Assembly (NCBI GenBank): GCA_964658655.1
Contig: CAZZZL010000019.1
Span: forward strand, 4,640-68,639
Direction: 5' to 3'
DNA length: 64,000 nucleotides
Origin: G963692885 sp964658655
GTDB taxonomy: Bacteria > Acidobacteriota > Terriglobia > Terriglobales > Acidobacteriaceae
The translations under genes and the position numbers were made by a program. The notes below the pieces were generated by a model. The model did not search any database and was not told where the DNA came from. It saw only the letters and a program-made list of their open reading frames with translations. Positions 25,570 through 33,373 of this stretch are shown here, one piece after another. Within the stretch, counting starts at the first letter, position 1. The number at the start of each line of letters is the position of its first letter.

Positions 25570-25612
25570 CTCATCTTGAGCGAAGCGCAGCGTATTCAAA
25601 GGACCTGCGTTT
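25570..25612. repeat. Dispersed intergenic repeat, TGAGCGAAGCG type
   Basis: The segment CTCATCTTGAGCGAAGCG followed by CAGCGTATTCAAAGGACCTG matches the style of the short repeat 'TCATCCTGAGCGAAGCG...GGACCTGC' that I know to be scattered between genes in Acidobacteriaceae genomes. It follows the sulfur-carrier stop by 17 bases. A related but more divergent copy lies at 28398-28440. Confidence 0.5.
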
Positions 25613-25654
25613 CGCCAACTGAGCCCAGCTGCAGATCGCTCCACTGCTCTGCAT

Positions 25655-26023
25655 TTACCGGTGTTTTTTATTGTTTAAGTGGCGCCATCCGCTCAAGAGC
25701 AATAAAGCAGGAGCCATCAAAAGCAAGCCACCAAAGACGTTAGGGTACCCATCCTGCAGAGGCATTGTCACAATCGTTCCTGTAATTAATGCAATTCCAA
25801 GTCCGCAGAACATGATTACTGCGATAAAGATCGCCCATCTTTGACAGCTGAATAAGCTGCCTCCAATCCCTGCAAGCGGTAGAGCAAGCAATAGTCCGGG
25901 CCGCAAATTGTGCCCACCATGGGAAGCCGTTGTCCAATTTGCGCATACTAGTACGAAGATAATTAGGGCGACGACCACAAGCACCACGCCTGTTGCCTTA
26001 CACGCCGTTGCTAGGCGGATCAT
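25655..26023 (-). CDS. Small membrane protein of unknown function
   Basis: 122 residues from ATG 26023, which overlaps the stop of the upstream aminotransferase as ATGA, so it is translationally coupled. About four hydrophobic segments are visible: GVVLVVVALIIFVLVCA, LLLALPLAGIGGSLF, AIFIAVIMFCGLGIALITG and VFGGLLLMAPALLLL. There is no family I recognise. A role linked to the aminotransferase is suggested only by the overlap. Confidence 0.55.
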   Translation of the reverse strand: MIRLATACKATGVVLVVVALIIFVLVCANWTTASHGGHNLRPGLLLALPLAGIGGSLFSCQRWAIFIAVIMFCGLGIALITGTIVTMPLQDGYPNVFGGLLLMAPALLLLSGWRHLNNKKHR

Positions 26024-27228
26024 GGAAGGGTACGCCCGCGAAGCGCCTCGCACGCCTTGTCCAGATCAGGCTGTTTCTTCGCAAAGCAAAACCGCAGCAG
26101 ATTCTCTCCACGATTCCTGCCCTCTGCATCCAGCCCAAAGAACGCCGACCCGGCGACAGAAGCGATCCCGGTCTCCCTCAACAGCGTCCGCGCCTTCTGC
26201 TTAGCATCCGCGCCGGCAATCGCCGTCGCATCGGCGAGCACGTAATACGCACCCGGTGGCACCGAGGGAATCATGCCCGCATCTGTCAGTGCGGAGCAAA
26301 GCTGGTCACGTTTTTTGCCATACTCGGTCGACAGTGTCCCGTAGAAATCATCGCCCAGCTGCGACAGCCCGGCAGCCGCGCCATATTGTGCCGGGGAGGG
26401 CGCGCAGACATACGTCAGGTCGTGAAAATATGCGATCGACGGCAGCCATTCTTTGCTCGCCGATAAATAACCCGCACGCCAGCCTGTGATACTGAACGTC
26501 TTCGAAAAGCCCGAGATACTGATGGTCCGTTCTTTCATCCCGGGAATCGTCGCAGGGCTGATGTGCTCGGTGCCATCGAACAGAAAATACTCGTAAATCT
26601 CATCGGTGATGACGAACAGATCATGCTCCGCCACGATGGTCGCCAGTGTCTCGAGCTCTGCACGCGTAAACACCTTGCCGCATGGGTTCGAAGGCGAATT
26701 AATGATAATCGCCCGCGTATTCGACGTAATCGATGCACGCACCAGGTCGAAGTCAATCGCCCACGTTCCCTTCGCCATCGGGATCAGCACCGGCTCCAGC
26801 CGCATCGACAGTAGCGTATTTAGGTGGTAACCGTAAAACGGCTCGAACATCACCACGCCATCGCCGGGATTCAGCAGAGCCAGCAGCGTTGCATACAGCG
26901 CACCGGTTGCGCCGGAAGTTACCAGCACTTCGCTATGCGGATCAACCGTCAGCTTGTTGTAGTGCGCCAGTTTGGTCGCGATCGCCTCGCGCAACAACGC
27001 AATCCCGTCGAGTCGCGTGTAAATATTGTGGCCCTCTTCGATCGCGCGGATGGCCGCTTCCTCCACTGACGCCGGCAGCGGCGTATCGCACACTCCCTGC
27101 GCCAGGTTCACGCCGCCCATGCGGTCGCACTCCACCGTCATCGAGCGGATTTCAGACTGCATGATCCGGGGCGAAATCTCACTCAACCCCAGGCGGGAAG
27201 CGGAACGCGTCGCAGTAGTCATGCCCAC
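26020..27228 (-). CDS. PLP-dependent aminotransferase, class I/II
   Basis: 402 residues. Fold-type I aminotransferase: GVNLAQGVCDTPLPA (substrate loop), VTSGATGALYATLLALLNPG (PLP phosphate), PSNPCGKVFTRAELE, DEIYEYFLFDG (Asp and Tyr to the cofactor), the PLP lysine in SGFSKTFSITGWRAGY, and the substrate-carboxylate Arg in NLLRFCFAKK. It groups with the aspartate/kynurenine aminotransferase branch; the amino donor cannot be fixed. Its stop is coupled to a small membrane protein gene. Confidence 0.85.
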   Translation of the reverse strand: MGMTTATRSASRLGLSEISPRIMQSEIRSMTVECDRMGGVNLAQGVCDTPLPASVEEAAIRAIEEGHNIYTRLDGIALLREAIATKLAHYNKLTVDPHSEVLVTSGATGALYATLLALLNPGDGVVMFEPFYGYHLNTLLSMRLEPVLIPMAKGTWAIDFDLVRASITSNTRAIIINSPSNPCGKVFTRAELETLATIVAEHDLFVITDEIYEYFLFDGTEHISPATIPGMKERTISISGFSKTFSITGWRAGYLSASKEWLPSIAYFHDLTYVCAPSPAQYGAAAGLSQLGDDFYGTLSTEYGKKRDQLCSALTDAGMIPSVPPGAYYVLADATAIAGADAKQKARTLLRETGIASVAGSAFFGLDAEGRNRGENLLRFCFAKKQPDLDKACEALRGRTLP

Positions 27229-27249
27229 ATTCTACGCATTTGCCACGAC

Positions 27250-27302
27250 AGGCATCTGCCATGCGGGCGGACACGCCTTCAGCATTTATGCTTCCGTTGG
27301 TC
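27250..27302 (-). repeat. Dispersed repeat family, copy A
   Basis: Read on the minus strand, CCAACGGAAGCATAAATGCT is followed by GAAGGCGTGTCCGCCCGCAT and GGCAGATGCC. It shares the core GCGTSYCCGCCCGCAYGGC with copies at 43508, 46905, 54072 (minus) and 54718. It lies in the 162-base space between the divergent aminotransferase and lipid-kinase genes. Confidence 0.55.
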
Positions 27303-27390
27303 GCATGCTGGGTCGGCTACCCCGCGTTTGTGGCTATAAAGGCGTCCTTGGGTCAGGCTGAACCGCCACCATCGGTGCGCATGTCAGTGG

Positions 27391-28368
27391 ATGCAATACG
27401 ATAAACCGATGCGCAAAATCCTCCTGCTGGTCAACCCGCTGTTCGAAAAGAAGAACAGCCGCGACCTTCCCCACATTCTCGAAATCCTGAAGCAGTCAGG
27501 CGCGCAGGTTGAAGTGCAGGAGACGACGGCCAACCGCGGGGCCGGTGAGCAGGCCAGGGCAGCTGTCCGGAATGAAGCCGACCTCGTTGTCGTCTGCGGA
27601 GGAGACGGTACCGTCTTCGATGTGATCCAGGGCATGGCCGGCTCACCTGTTCCGCTCGGCATCATCCCGTTCGGCACCGGTAATGTCCTTGCGCAAAATC
27701 TCAGGATTCCGAAACACGCCGTCGCTGCGGCACACTGGATCCTCGCCGCCCAGCCTCGCACCATCCCTCTAGGACGCGTTACCTGCTGCACTGATGGCGC
27801 GCAGCAGGAGTGGCTTTTTGCGATGACGGCTGGCATGGGTGTACACGCCGCGATGATGTCTGCCGCTGTCCGCGCCAAGAAAAATGCGAGTGGTCGCTCG
27901 GCTTATTTTCTTGCCGGCATCCAGCTGCTGTTCAATCATCCCCTCGAGCCGTTTGCTCTTGAAATCACTACGACGTCGGGTGAGGTCATCCAGCGTCGGG
28001 CCTGTGAGGCGATCGCTGTGCGCGTTGCAGAACTGAACATCTGGCGTCCGGGCGGAGGCTTCGATCTGCCGTTTCTCCGCCTCGCTACGGTCGAGACAAA
28101 TGGTAACGAGCCGGGCTCTCGATGGAAGCTGGGACGCGCCACGTATGAGGGTCTCTTCCGTGCAGCCGGCGATCGTAATCGCAGGCAGCGGCCCAATGCG
28201 CCGGCCCGCTATGAAGATGTTCAGCGCATCGTCTGCAGGCCCATTCCCGGCTTCGATTACGAAGTGCCGCTGGCCGTCCAAGCCGACGGCGAAGTGATTG
28301 ACGCCCGGAGTGCGACTCTCGAAATGGCCGGCGTGAACCTGCAGATGCTGGCGCCCCCCAAAGGCTAA
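27391..28368 (+). CDS. Diacylglycerol kinase-family lipid kinase (YegS/BmrU-like)
   Basis: 325 residues from ATG 27391, or 319 from the ATG at 27409, where conserved sequence begins (MRKILLLVNP). The DAGK catalytic domain shows LLVNPLFEKKNSR, the nucleotide-binding VVVCGGDGTVFDVIQGMAGS and GIIPFGTGNVLAQNL. These are soluble enzymes phosphorylating lipid alcohols such as diacylglycerol, or related prokaryotic lipids. The C-terminal beta-sandwich domain is complete. Physiological substrate unknown. Confidence 0.85.
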   Translation: MQYDKPMRKILLLVNPLFEKKNSRDLPHILEILKQSGAQVEVQETTANRGAGEQARAAVRNEADLVVVCGGDGTVFDVIQGMAGSPVPLGIIPFGTGNVLAQNLRIPKHAVAAAHWILAAQPRTIPLGRVTCCTDGAQQEWLFAMTAGMGVHAAMMSAAVRAKKNASGRSAYFLAGIQLLFNHPLEPFALEITTTSGEVIQRRACEAIAVRVAELNIWRPGGGFDLPFLRLATVETNGNEPGSRWKLGRATYEGLFRAAGDRNRRQRPNAPARYEDVQRIVCRPIPGFDYEVPLAVQADGEVIDARSATLEMAGVNLQMLAPPKG

Positions 28369-28397
28369 TGTTCCATCCGAACCGCAGCTCACCCAAC

Positions 28398-28440
28398 CTT
28401 GTCATCCCGACCGGAGAGTAGCGCAATGGAGCATCTGCAC
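28398..28440. repeat. Dispersed intergenic repeat, GTCATCCCGACCGGAG type
   Basis: TTGTCATCCCGACCGGAGAG followed by TAGCGCAATGGAGCATCTGC resembles the GTCATCCCGACCGGAGCGTAGCG repeat that I associate with acidobacterial intergenic regions. It lies between the lipid-kinase gene and pgi. Family membership is by memory and visual match only. Confidence 0.4.
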
Positions 28441-28526
28441 CTTGCCCGCCCGGCATCGAGCCGCAGATCGAATTTGCAGGATCGATCGAAACCGTGCAGC
28501 ATCAGAGAGACAGAAGGAGCACGTAC

Positions 28527-30185
28527 ATGACGACTTCAGCACCCTCCCCGGCGATCCCGAAAATAACACCTTTGGCGGAGCGTTCCGCCTGGAAGGCACT
28601 CACCGCCCACCACGGCCAGGTGAAGAACATGACCTTGAAAGACCTGTTCGCGAGGGACCCTGCGCGTGGTGATCGGCTCACGGCAGAGTTCGGCGGCATC
28701 TTCCTCGATTACTCCAAGAATCGCGTGACGGACGAGACGCTCAAGCTGCTGTTTCAGCTCGCCGAAGAATCCGGACTCAAGGCCCGCATTGAGGCGATGT
28801 TTACCGGCGAGAAGATCAACATCACCGAGAACCGCGCCGTACTCCACGTTGCGCTGCGTGCACCGAAGGGCGAAAAGATTGTTGTTGATGGCGAAGACGT
28901 CATTCCCGCTGTGCATGAAGTGCTCGATAAAATGTCTGGCTTCGCTGAGAAGATTCGCAGTGGTGCGTGGAAAGGTCATACCGGTAAGCGGATCAAAAAT
29001 GTCGTCAACATCGGTATCGGCGGATCCGACCTGGGCCCGGTCATGGCCTATGAAGCGCTCAAACATTACAGTCAGCGTGACCTTACATTCCGCTTCGTCT
29101 CGAACGTTGACGGTACAGATTTTGTCGAGGCGGTGCAGGACCTGCAGGCCGACGAAACGCTCTTCCTCGTCGCTTCAAAAACCTTCACCACGCTTGAGAC
29201 CATGACCAATGCGCACTCCGCACGGGACTGGGCCCTCAAGGGACTCGGCGGTGACGAGAAGGCCATTGCGAAGCACTTCGTCGCGATCTCTACCAATGCA
29301 AAGGAAGTCGCGAAGTTCGGCATCGACACGGCTAACATGTTTGGTTTCTGGGACTGGGTCGGTGGCCGTTACTCGATGGATTCGGCCATCGGACTTTCGA
29401 CCATGATTGCTATCGGGCCGGACAACTTCCGATCCATGCTCGACGGTTTCCACCAGACGGATACGCACTTTCGCACTGCGCCCTTTGAGAAAAATCTGCC
29501 TGTACTGCTGGGCTTGCTCAGTGTCTGGTACACGGATTTCTTCAACGCGCAGACCGTCGCCATTCTGCCCTACGAACAGTATCTGAAGCGCTTTCCGGCG
29601 TATCTGCAGCAGCTCACGATGGAGAGCAACGGCAAGCACGTGACGCTCGATGGCGCGCATGTTGCAACCGAGACCGGACCCATCTACTGGGGCGAGCCGG
29701 GTACGAACGGTCAGCATTCTTTCTACCAGCTCATCCACCAGGGCACGCGCCTCATCCCGTGTGACTTTATCGGTTTCTACAAGTCGCTCAACCCGATCGG
29801 CGTGCATCATGACACGCTGATGGCGAATGTTTTTGCGCAGGCGGAAGCACTCGCATTTGGTAAGACAGCAGAGCAGGTGAAGGCCGAGGGCACGCCCGAC
29901 TGGCTCGTTCCGCATCGCGTGTTCGAGGGCAACCGGCCGTCGAATGTCATCCTGGCGGACAAGCTCACGCCCGAGGTTCTTGGCCAACTGATTGCGCTTT
30001 ACGAGCACACGGTATTTACGCAGGGCACCATCTGGAGCATCGATTCATTCGACCAGTGGGGCGTTGAGCTGGGCAAGGTGCTGGCGCAGAAGATCATCGG
30101 CGAGCTGGAAAGCAAGGATGAGCCGAAGCTGGCTCACGATCCATCCACGAATAACCTGATCGAGAAATATCGTAAGAACAAATAG
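28527..30185 (+). CDS. pgi: Glucose-6-phosphate isomerase
   Basis: 552 residues from ATG 28527, seven bases after AAGGAG. It interconverts glucose 6-phosphate and fructose 6-phosphate in glycolysis. Family signatures: VVNIGIGGSDLGPVMAYEAL, FVSNVDGTDFVEAV, VASKTFTTLETMTNA, FWDWVGGRYSMDSAIGLS (PGI signature 1), GEPGTNGQHSFYQLIHQGT with the catalytic His, and the C-terminal SFDQWGVELGKVLAQKI (signature 2). Full length for the bacterial/eukaryal form. It may supply the trehalose and glucan enzymes encoded further right. Confidence 0.97.
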   Translation: MTTSAPSPAIPKITPLAERSAWKALTAHHGQVKNMTLKDLFARDPARGDRLTAEFGGIFLDYSKNRVTDETLKLLFQLAEESGLKARIEAMFTGEKINITENRAVLHVALRAPKGEKIVVDGEDVIPAVHEVLDKMSGFAEKIRSGAWKGHTGKRIKNVVNIGIGGSDLGPVMAYEALKHYSQRDLTFRFVSNVDGTDFVEAVQDLQADETLFLVASKTFTTLETMTNAHSARDWALKGLGGDEKAIAKHFVAISTNAKEVAKFGIDTANMFGFWDWVGGRYSMDSAIGLSTMIAIGPDNFRSMLDGFHQTDTHFRTAPFEKNLPVLLGLLSVWYTDFFNAQTVAILPYEQYLKRFPAYLQQLTMESNGKHVTLDGAHVATETGPIYWGEPGTNGQHSFYQLIHQGTRLIPCDFIGFYKSLNPIGVHHDTLMANVFAQAEALAFGKTAEQVKAEGTPDWLVPHRVFEGNRPSNVILADKLTPEVLGQLIALYEHTVFTQGTIWSIDSFDQWGVELGKVLAQKIIGELESKDEPKLAHDPSTNNLIEKYRKNK

Positions 30186-30193
30186 TGCCGGCG

Positions 30194-30230
30194 CAGCTTA
30201 CGGGCAAGCTAATACTTGCCCGTAAAGCTG
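30194..30230. terminator. Bidirectional stem-loop between pgi and hslR
   Basis: CAGCTTACGGGCAAG (30194-30208) pairs with CTTGCCCGTAAAGCTG (30215-30230), with one bulge and a six-base loop. It sits between the convergent stops of pgi (30185) and the Hsp15 gene (30209), and its right arm is the last coding sequence of the latter. There is no strong U-tract, so termination efficiency is uncertain. Confidence 0.5.
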
Positions 30231-30589
30231 TGAATGTGCCGGCGGTCGCGCTTGGATGGTCTGCCTGCCGGCGCTCCGAAATCGTCACCCAGCAGCTTTC
30301 GTTCCTCCGCCGCCTTCCTGCGCGCTTCCTTGCTCTCATCGGTCTCCCGATAAAGGGTCTGCGCTACAGCCGCGGGCCCGCGCTGCTCGCTCAGTGTCAG
30401 GACTTCAACCTGATACTCGCCGCCTTCATTTTTGATCTGCAGCATGTCGCCCACGCGCACCTCGCGTGATGGCTTGGCGCTCTGTTTGTTGGACGTGATG
30501 CGGTTCAGGTCGCAGGCCTTCGACGCCTGTTCGCGCGTCTTGAAAAAGCGGGCAGCCCACAGCCACTTGTCGATGCGTGTTCCGGTCAT
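30209..30589 (-). CDS. hslR: S4-domain heat-shock protein Hsp15 homologue
   Basis: 126 residues. The N-terminal S4 RNA-binding domain is plain: TRIDKWLWAARFFKTREQAS, the loop ITSNKQSAKPSREVRVGDML. This is followed by a basic C-terminal tail (EARRKAAEERKLLGDD, RPSKRDRRHIHSF). In E. coli Hsp15 binds free 50S subunits that carry a stalled nascent chain; the same role is inferred. It stands alone on the minus strand, convergent with pgi. Confidence 0.87.
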   Translation of the reverse strand: MTGTRIDKWLWAARFFKTREQASKACDLNRITSNKQSAKPSREVRVGDMLQIKNEGGEYQVEVLTLSEQRGPAAVAQTLYRETDESKEARRKAAEERKLLGDDFGAPAGRPSKRDRRHIHSFTGKY

Positions 30590-30918
30590 GCTTCCATTCT
30601 GCTACCACGCACGGTAGCGAAGCTACCTACCCTTGACGAGTGGAAAACTGGTCGTTCAGCGTCGAAAAAGCTGCAGAAAAGTGCTTGAAACATGTCGATT
30701 TGGTCGATTTTCTGTCGGTTTCTGTCGGGTTTCGCGCCCCAAATCCACTCAAAATTAGGGGCGATTTCTCCATCGGATCGGTATTTGAGAACTCCCACGG
30801 AAGTGACATCAGCCTACGCAACTTAGAATCGCGAATTGTGTCTAATAAGACAGTGACAGCCCTGGCCATAAGTCGACAAAACAGGCTGGGCGCTCTGGTC
30901 GATAACGAGGTGGACACG
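30590..30918. other. Intergenic region upstream of the BON-domain gene
   Basis: No gene that I can support. It contains near-tandem TGTCGGTTTCTGTCGGGTTT around 30713-30732 and an inverted repeat TGTCTAATAAGACA (30839-30852) about 66 bases ahead of the BON gene start, a possible operator. The in-frame extension of the BON gene into this region has no signal peptide or domain and is taken to be non-coding. Confidence 0.4.
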
Positions 30919-32298
30919 ATGAAGACAGGGAACACTGGAATGAAAGATTGGTCGCTCTCCCACAGGACGCTGGTGGCGATGGCGCTTGGTTGTGGAACAC
31001 TGATGCTCGGCGCGGGCCCGGCAGCCTATGCAATGGGCCAGGACGGCAATGCTCCTGCAGTTTCGCAGGAGAGCCGCACGGACGCCCAGATTCAGGGCGA
31101 TGTCGAGAAAAAGCTGGCAGCGCCTGGCATTTCCGGCCAGAAGATTACGGCGTCGACCAGCAATGGGGTTGTTACCCTGAACGGCTCAGTCACCGATGAA
31201 GTGACCCGGCAGTTGGCGGAGAACGCCGCGAGCGGCGTGGCCGGTGTGAAGTCCGTTCAGAATAACCTGGCAGTCGGCGACCTGCCGCCAGCCGATGCTG
31301 CGCCGGCAGCGGACCAGAATGCCCAGACCCCGCCGGCAGACAACGGGCAGTCTGCGGCAGCTCAGCAGGGCGGATCTGCCAGCACCAATAATGGCTGGGG
31401 TCCGGCAGGGCCGCCTCCAGACGCGGTGAATGGTCAGATCCCGCCGCGGCCTGCAGACGATCAGGCTCCCCAGGGCGCTCCGGCTCCCACAAATGGACAG
31501 GCTTCTCAACCCCAGGCTGGTACGTCCTATGGAGCGCCGCCCAACCCTTATCCTGTCTACCCGGGCTACCCGACCGGACAGTATCCGAATGGACAGGCGC
31601 CTATCCGTCCGCCCTACCAGGGCTACCAGCAATCTCCTCCGCCACCACGGCCTCAGTATGTGCAGCCGAAGGGACCGGTCACGATTCCAGCCGGGGCCCT
31701 GGTCACGGTCCGCCTGCAGAACCCGATTGATGCGCGCCGTACGAAAGATGGCGACATGTTTGTCGTGAATGTTTCCCGCGACGTATTTCAGGATGGCGTA
31801 CTTGCGCTGCCCATCGGCGCGACGCTGGAGGGACGTATCGTCGCGGTGAAGAAGCCCGGAGCGTTCGCGGGCGGCGGCTATATTCAACTGCAGCTGACAC
31901 AGCTTGACCTGGATGGTCATTCGTATCCGCTGACGTCCGACATCTACTCGACGGTAACGCCGGGTAAGGGCGGTTACAGCGCGGCCAATACCATAGGCGG
32001 GGCGGCGTTCGGCGCCATTCTTGGGGCGGCGGTTGGAGGCGGTCCCGGAGCAGCCATTGGTGCGGTTGCAGGCGGTGGTACTGGCGCCGCTATCTCGTCG
32101 GCCACACCGGCTCCGCGGACGTTCATTCCGGGGGAGACCATGATCACGTTCCACTTGAGCACGCCTCTCACGGTGCAGCCGGTTTCCTACCAGGAAGCGA
32201 CACGACTGGCGGCTACCGTGCAGAACCGTCCGGTAGTGTTGCAGCCGCGCCGGCCTTACTACATGGCGCCTCCGGGCTACTACCCGGGCCCTTACTAA
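30919..32298 (+). CDS. Secreted BON-domain protein with proline-rich linker and glycine-zipper segment
   Basis: 459 residues from ATG 30919 (GAGG nine bases ahead). Signal peptide with hydrophobic RTLVAMALGCGTLMLGAGPA; a BON domain at about residues 50-115 (DAQIQGDVEKKLAAPG, TASTSNGVVTLNGSVTDE, AASGVAGVKSVQNNL); a long linker rich in Pro, Gly, Gln and Tyr (about 120-250); and a C-terminal barrel-like domain (GALVTVRLQNPIDARRTKDG) with a glycine zipper, AAFGAILGAAVGGGPGAAIG. BON domains bind membranes or phospholipids and occur in OsmY. An envelope-associated stress or barrier role is inferred. Confidence 0.8.
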   Translation: MKTGNTGMKDWSLSHRTLVAMALGCGTLMLGAGPAAYAMGQDGNAPAVSQESRTDAQIQGDVEKKLAAPGISGQKITASTSNGVVTLNGSVTDEVTRQLAENAASGVAGVKSVQNNLAVGDLPPADAAPAADQNAQTPPADNGQSAAAQQGGSASTNNGWGPAGPPPDAVNGQIPPRPADDQAPQGAPAPTNGQASQPQAGTSYGAPPNPYPVYPGYPTGQYPNGQAPIRPPYQGYQQSPPPPRPQYVQPKGPVTIPAGALVTVRLQNPIDARRTKDGDMFVVNVSRDVFQDGVLALPIGATLEGRIVAVKKPGAFAGGGYIQLQLTQLDLDGHSYPLTSDIYSTVTPGKGGYSAANTIGGAAFGAILGAAVGGGPGAAIGAVAGGGTGAAISSATPAPRTFIPGETMITFHLSTPLTVQPVSYQEATRLAATVQNRPVVLQPRRPYYMAPPGYYPGPY

Positions 32299-32317
32299 GC
32301 GTCCGCACAGGCTGACC

Positions 32318-32354
32318 AGCCCGCCGATCGCAGAACGATCGGCGGGCTATTTTT
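32318..32354 (+). terminator. Rho-independent terminator after the BON gene
   Basis: AGCCCGCCGATCG (32318-32330) pairs perfectly with CGATCGGCGGGCT (32336-32348) around a five-base loop and is followed by ATTTTT. It is a strong intrinsic terminator for the plus-strand BON gene, 20 bases after its stop. Confidence 0.92.
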
Positions 32355-32356
32355 GG

Positions 32357-32911
32357 TCAGCGAACGGTCGGAGAGGGCGTGTGCGCCGGGTCCACGTGAA
32401 CCGCGGCAGGCCAGCCGATGGTGGCCCAGAAAGCCAGGACCTGCTCGCGCACTCCAGGCAGTGTTTCGTGGGTCTGCACCAGGCGCAGGGGCGCGGATGG
32501 TGCTTCGCCCGCCAGGAAACCCGCCGGCACTTCAAACGAAAAGCAACGCTCGCTGCGATAGGTGCAGGATGCAAGGTCCGCAATACTGTGGTTGGCCGTG
32601 GGCGTGACGAGAATTGTGTGGGGCGGCGCCATGCGGTCGACCATGGAAAAGATTTCCAGTTTCGATTCGAGTTCGTCCGGGAGCGAATCGAGCACGAGGT
32701 CTGCATCACGGACCGCTTCTGCGACGGTCGATGCAAATAGCAACGATCCCGAAGCGGCATGAACTTCGACCTCATCGCGTGCTGCGCGCAGGTTCGAGGG
32801 CAGCACGTCTTCAAGAGTCGTGATGTAGCCAGCCTGGCAACAGATGGCTGCCAGGCGCCGGCCCAGTGGTCCGGCACCGATAACAGCGACGCGTTTGATA
32901 GCGAGTGAAAT
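32357..32911 (-). CDS. 3-hydroxyacyl-CoA dehydrogenase NAD-binding-domain protein, short form, ATT start?
   Basis: About 184 residues. The frame carries a clear Rossmann start (KRVAVIGAGPLGRRLAAICC, G-x-G-x-x-G), ADLVLDSLPDELESKLEIFS and ILVTPTANHSIADLA, as in PF02737, but lacks the C-terminal HCDH dimerisation/catalytic domain, so it is about 60 per cent of a normal FadB-type dehydrogenase. No ATG, GTG or TTG exists between the upstream in-frame TGA and the Rossmann motif; ATT at 32911, five bases after the stop of the preceding gene, gives the natural N-terminus ISLAIKRVAVIG. A GTG at 32806 would cut off the NAD-binding motif. Either a rare start codon or a lost start. Confidence 0.6.
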   Translation of the reverse strand: MSLAIKRVAVIGAGPLGRRLAAICCQAGYITTLEDVLPSNLRAARDEVEVHAASGSLLFASTVAEAVRDADLVLDSLPDELESKLEIFSMVDRMAPPHTILVTPTANHSIADLASCTYRSERCFSFEVPAGFLAGEAPSAPLRLVQTHETLPGVREQVLAFWATIGWPAAVHVDPAHTPSPTVR

Positions 32912-32916
32912 GGCGG

Positions 32917-33153
32917 CTACTTCAGTTCGAGGGGCGCTTCTTTTTCAAGGATTACCAGCACTTCGTTGGCGTTAGGCGTGCTGACCTTCAGATATTCGCT
33001 CACCCGCTTGCGCTCTTCCGCGGTGAGAAGGGGAGCCGTGGCGAGCAGCCGCCGCATCGTAGTCGATACATCGTCAACATAATTCATCATTCGAATTGCT
33101 TCGCCGGATAGTGGCATCGTGGTTCTCACTCCAGGTTTTAAGTCTGTTCCCAT
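32917..33153 (-). CDS. Small protein of unknown function
   Basis: 78 residues from ATG 33153 (ATG 33117 is also possible, 66 residues). Cytoplasmic, helical: PLSGEAIRMMNYVDDVSTTM, APLLTAEERKRVSEYLKVST, NEVLVILEKEAPLELK. I do not recognise the family. It ends five bases ahead of the ATT of the dehydrogenase-like gene, so the two form one transcript, and ribosomes finishing here could re-initiate on the next gene. Confidence 0.6.
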   Translation of the reverse strand: MGTDLKPGVRTTMPLSGEAIRMMNYVDDVSTTMRRLLATAPLLTAEERKRVSEYLKVSTPNANEVLVILEKEAPLELK

Positions 33154-33373
33154 TGTCCAGCGTACAACGTATTCCGTAAAGCCACCGCGAACCTGAGCAG
33201 CCAAGCCAACCGGCCCGTCAGGAAGAGCGTCACAGCTAGAGCAACTCGAACCAGCCGACAGGCGCGAACAGCTTTCGCCGCCACCCGCTATCCCGGCCAC
33301 CAGCCTGCTGGTCCCTTTCCCCAGGGGTCAGGTAAGCCTTACCGCTGTGCCAACAAAAGAAATTCAGGAAGCC

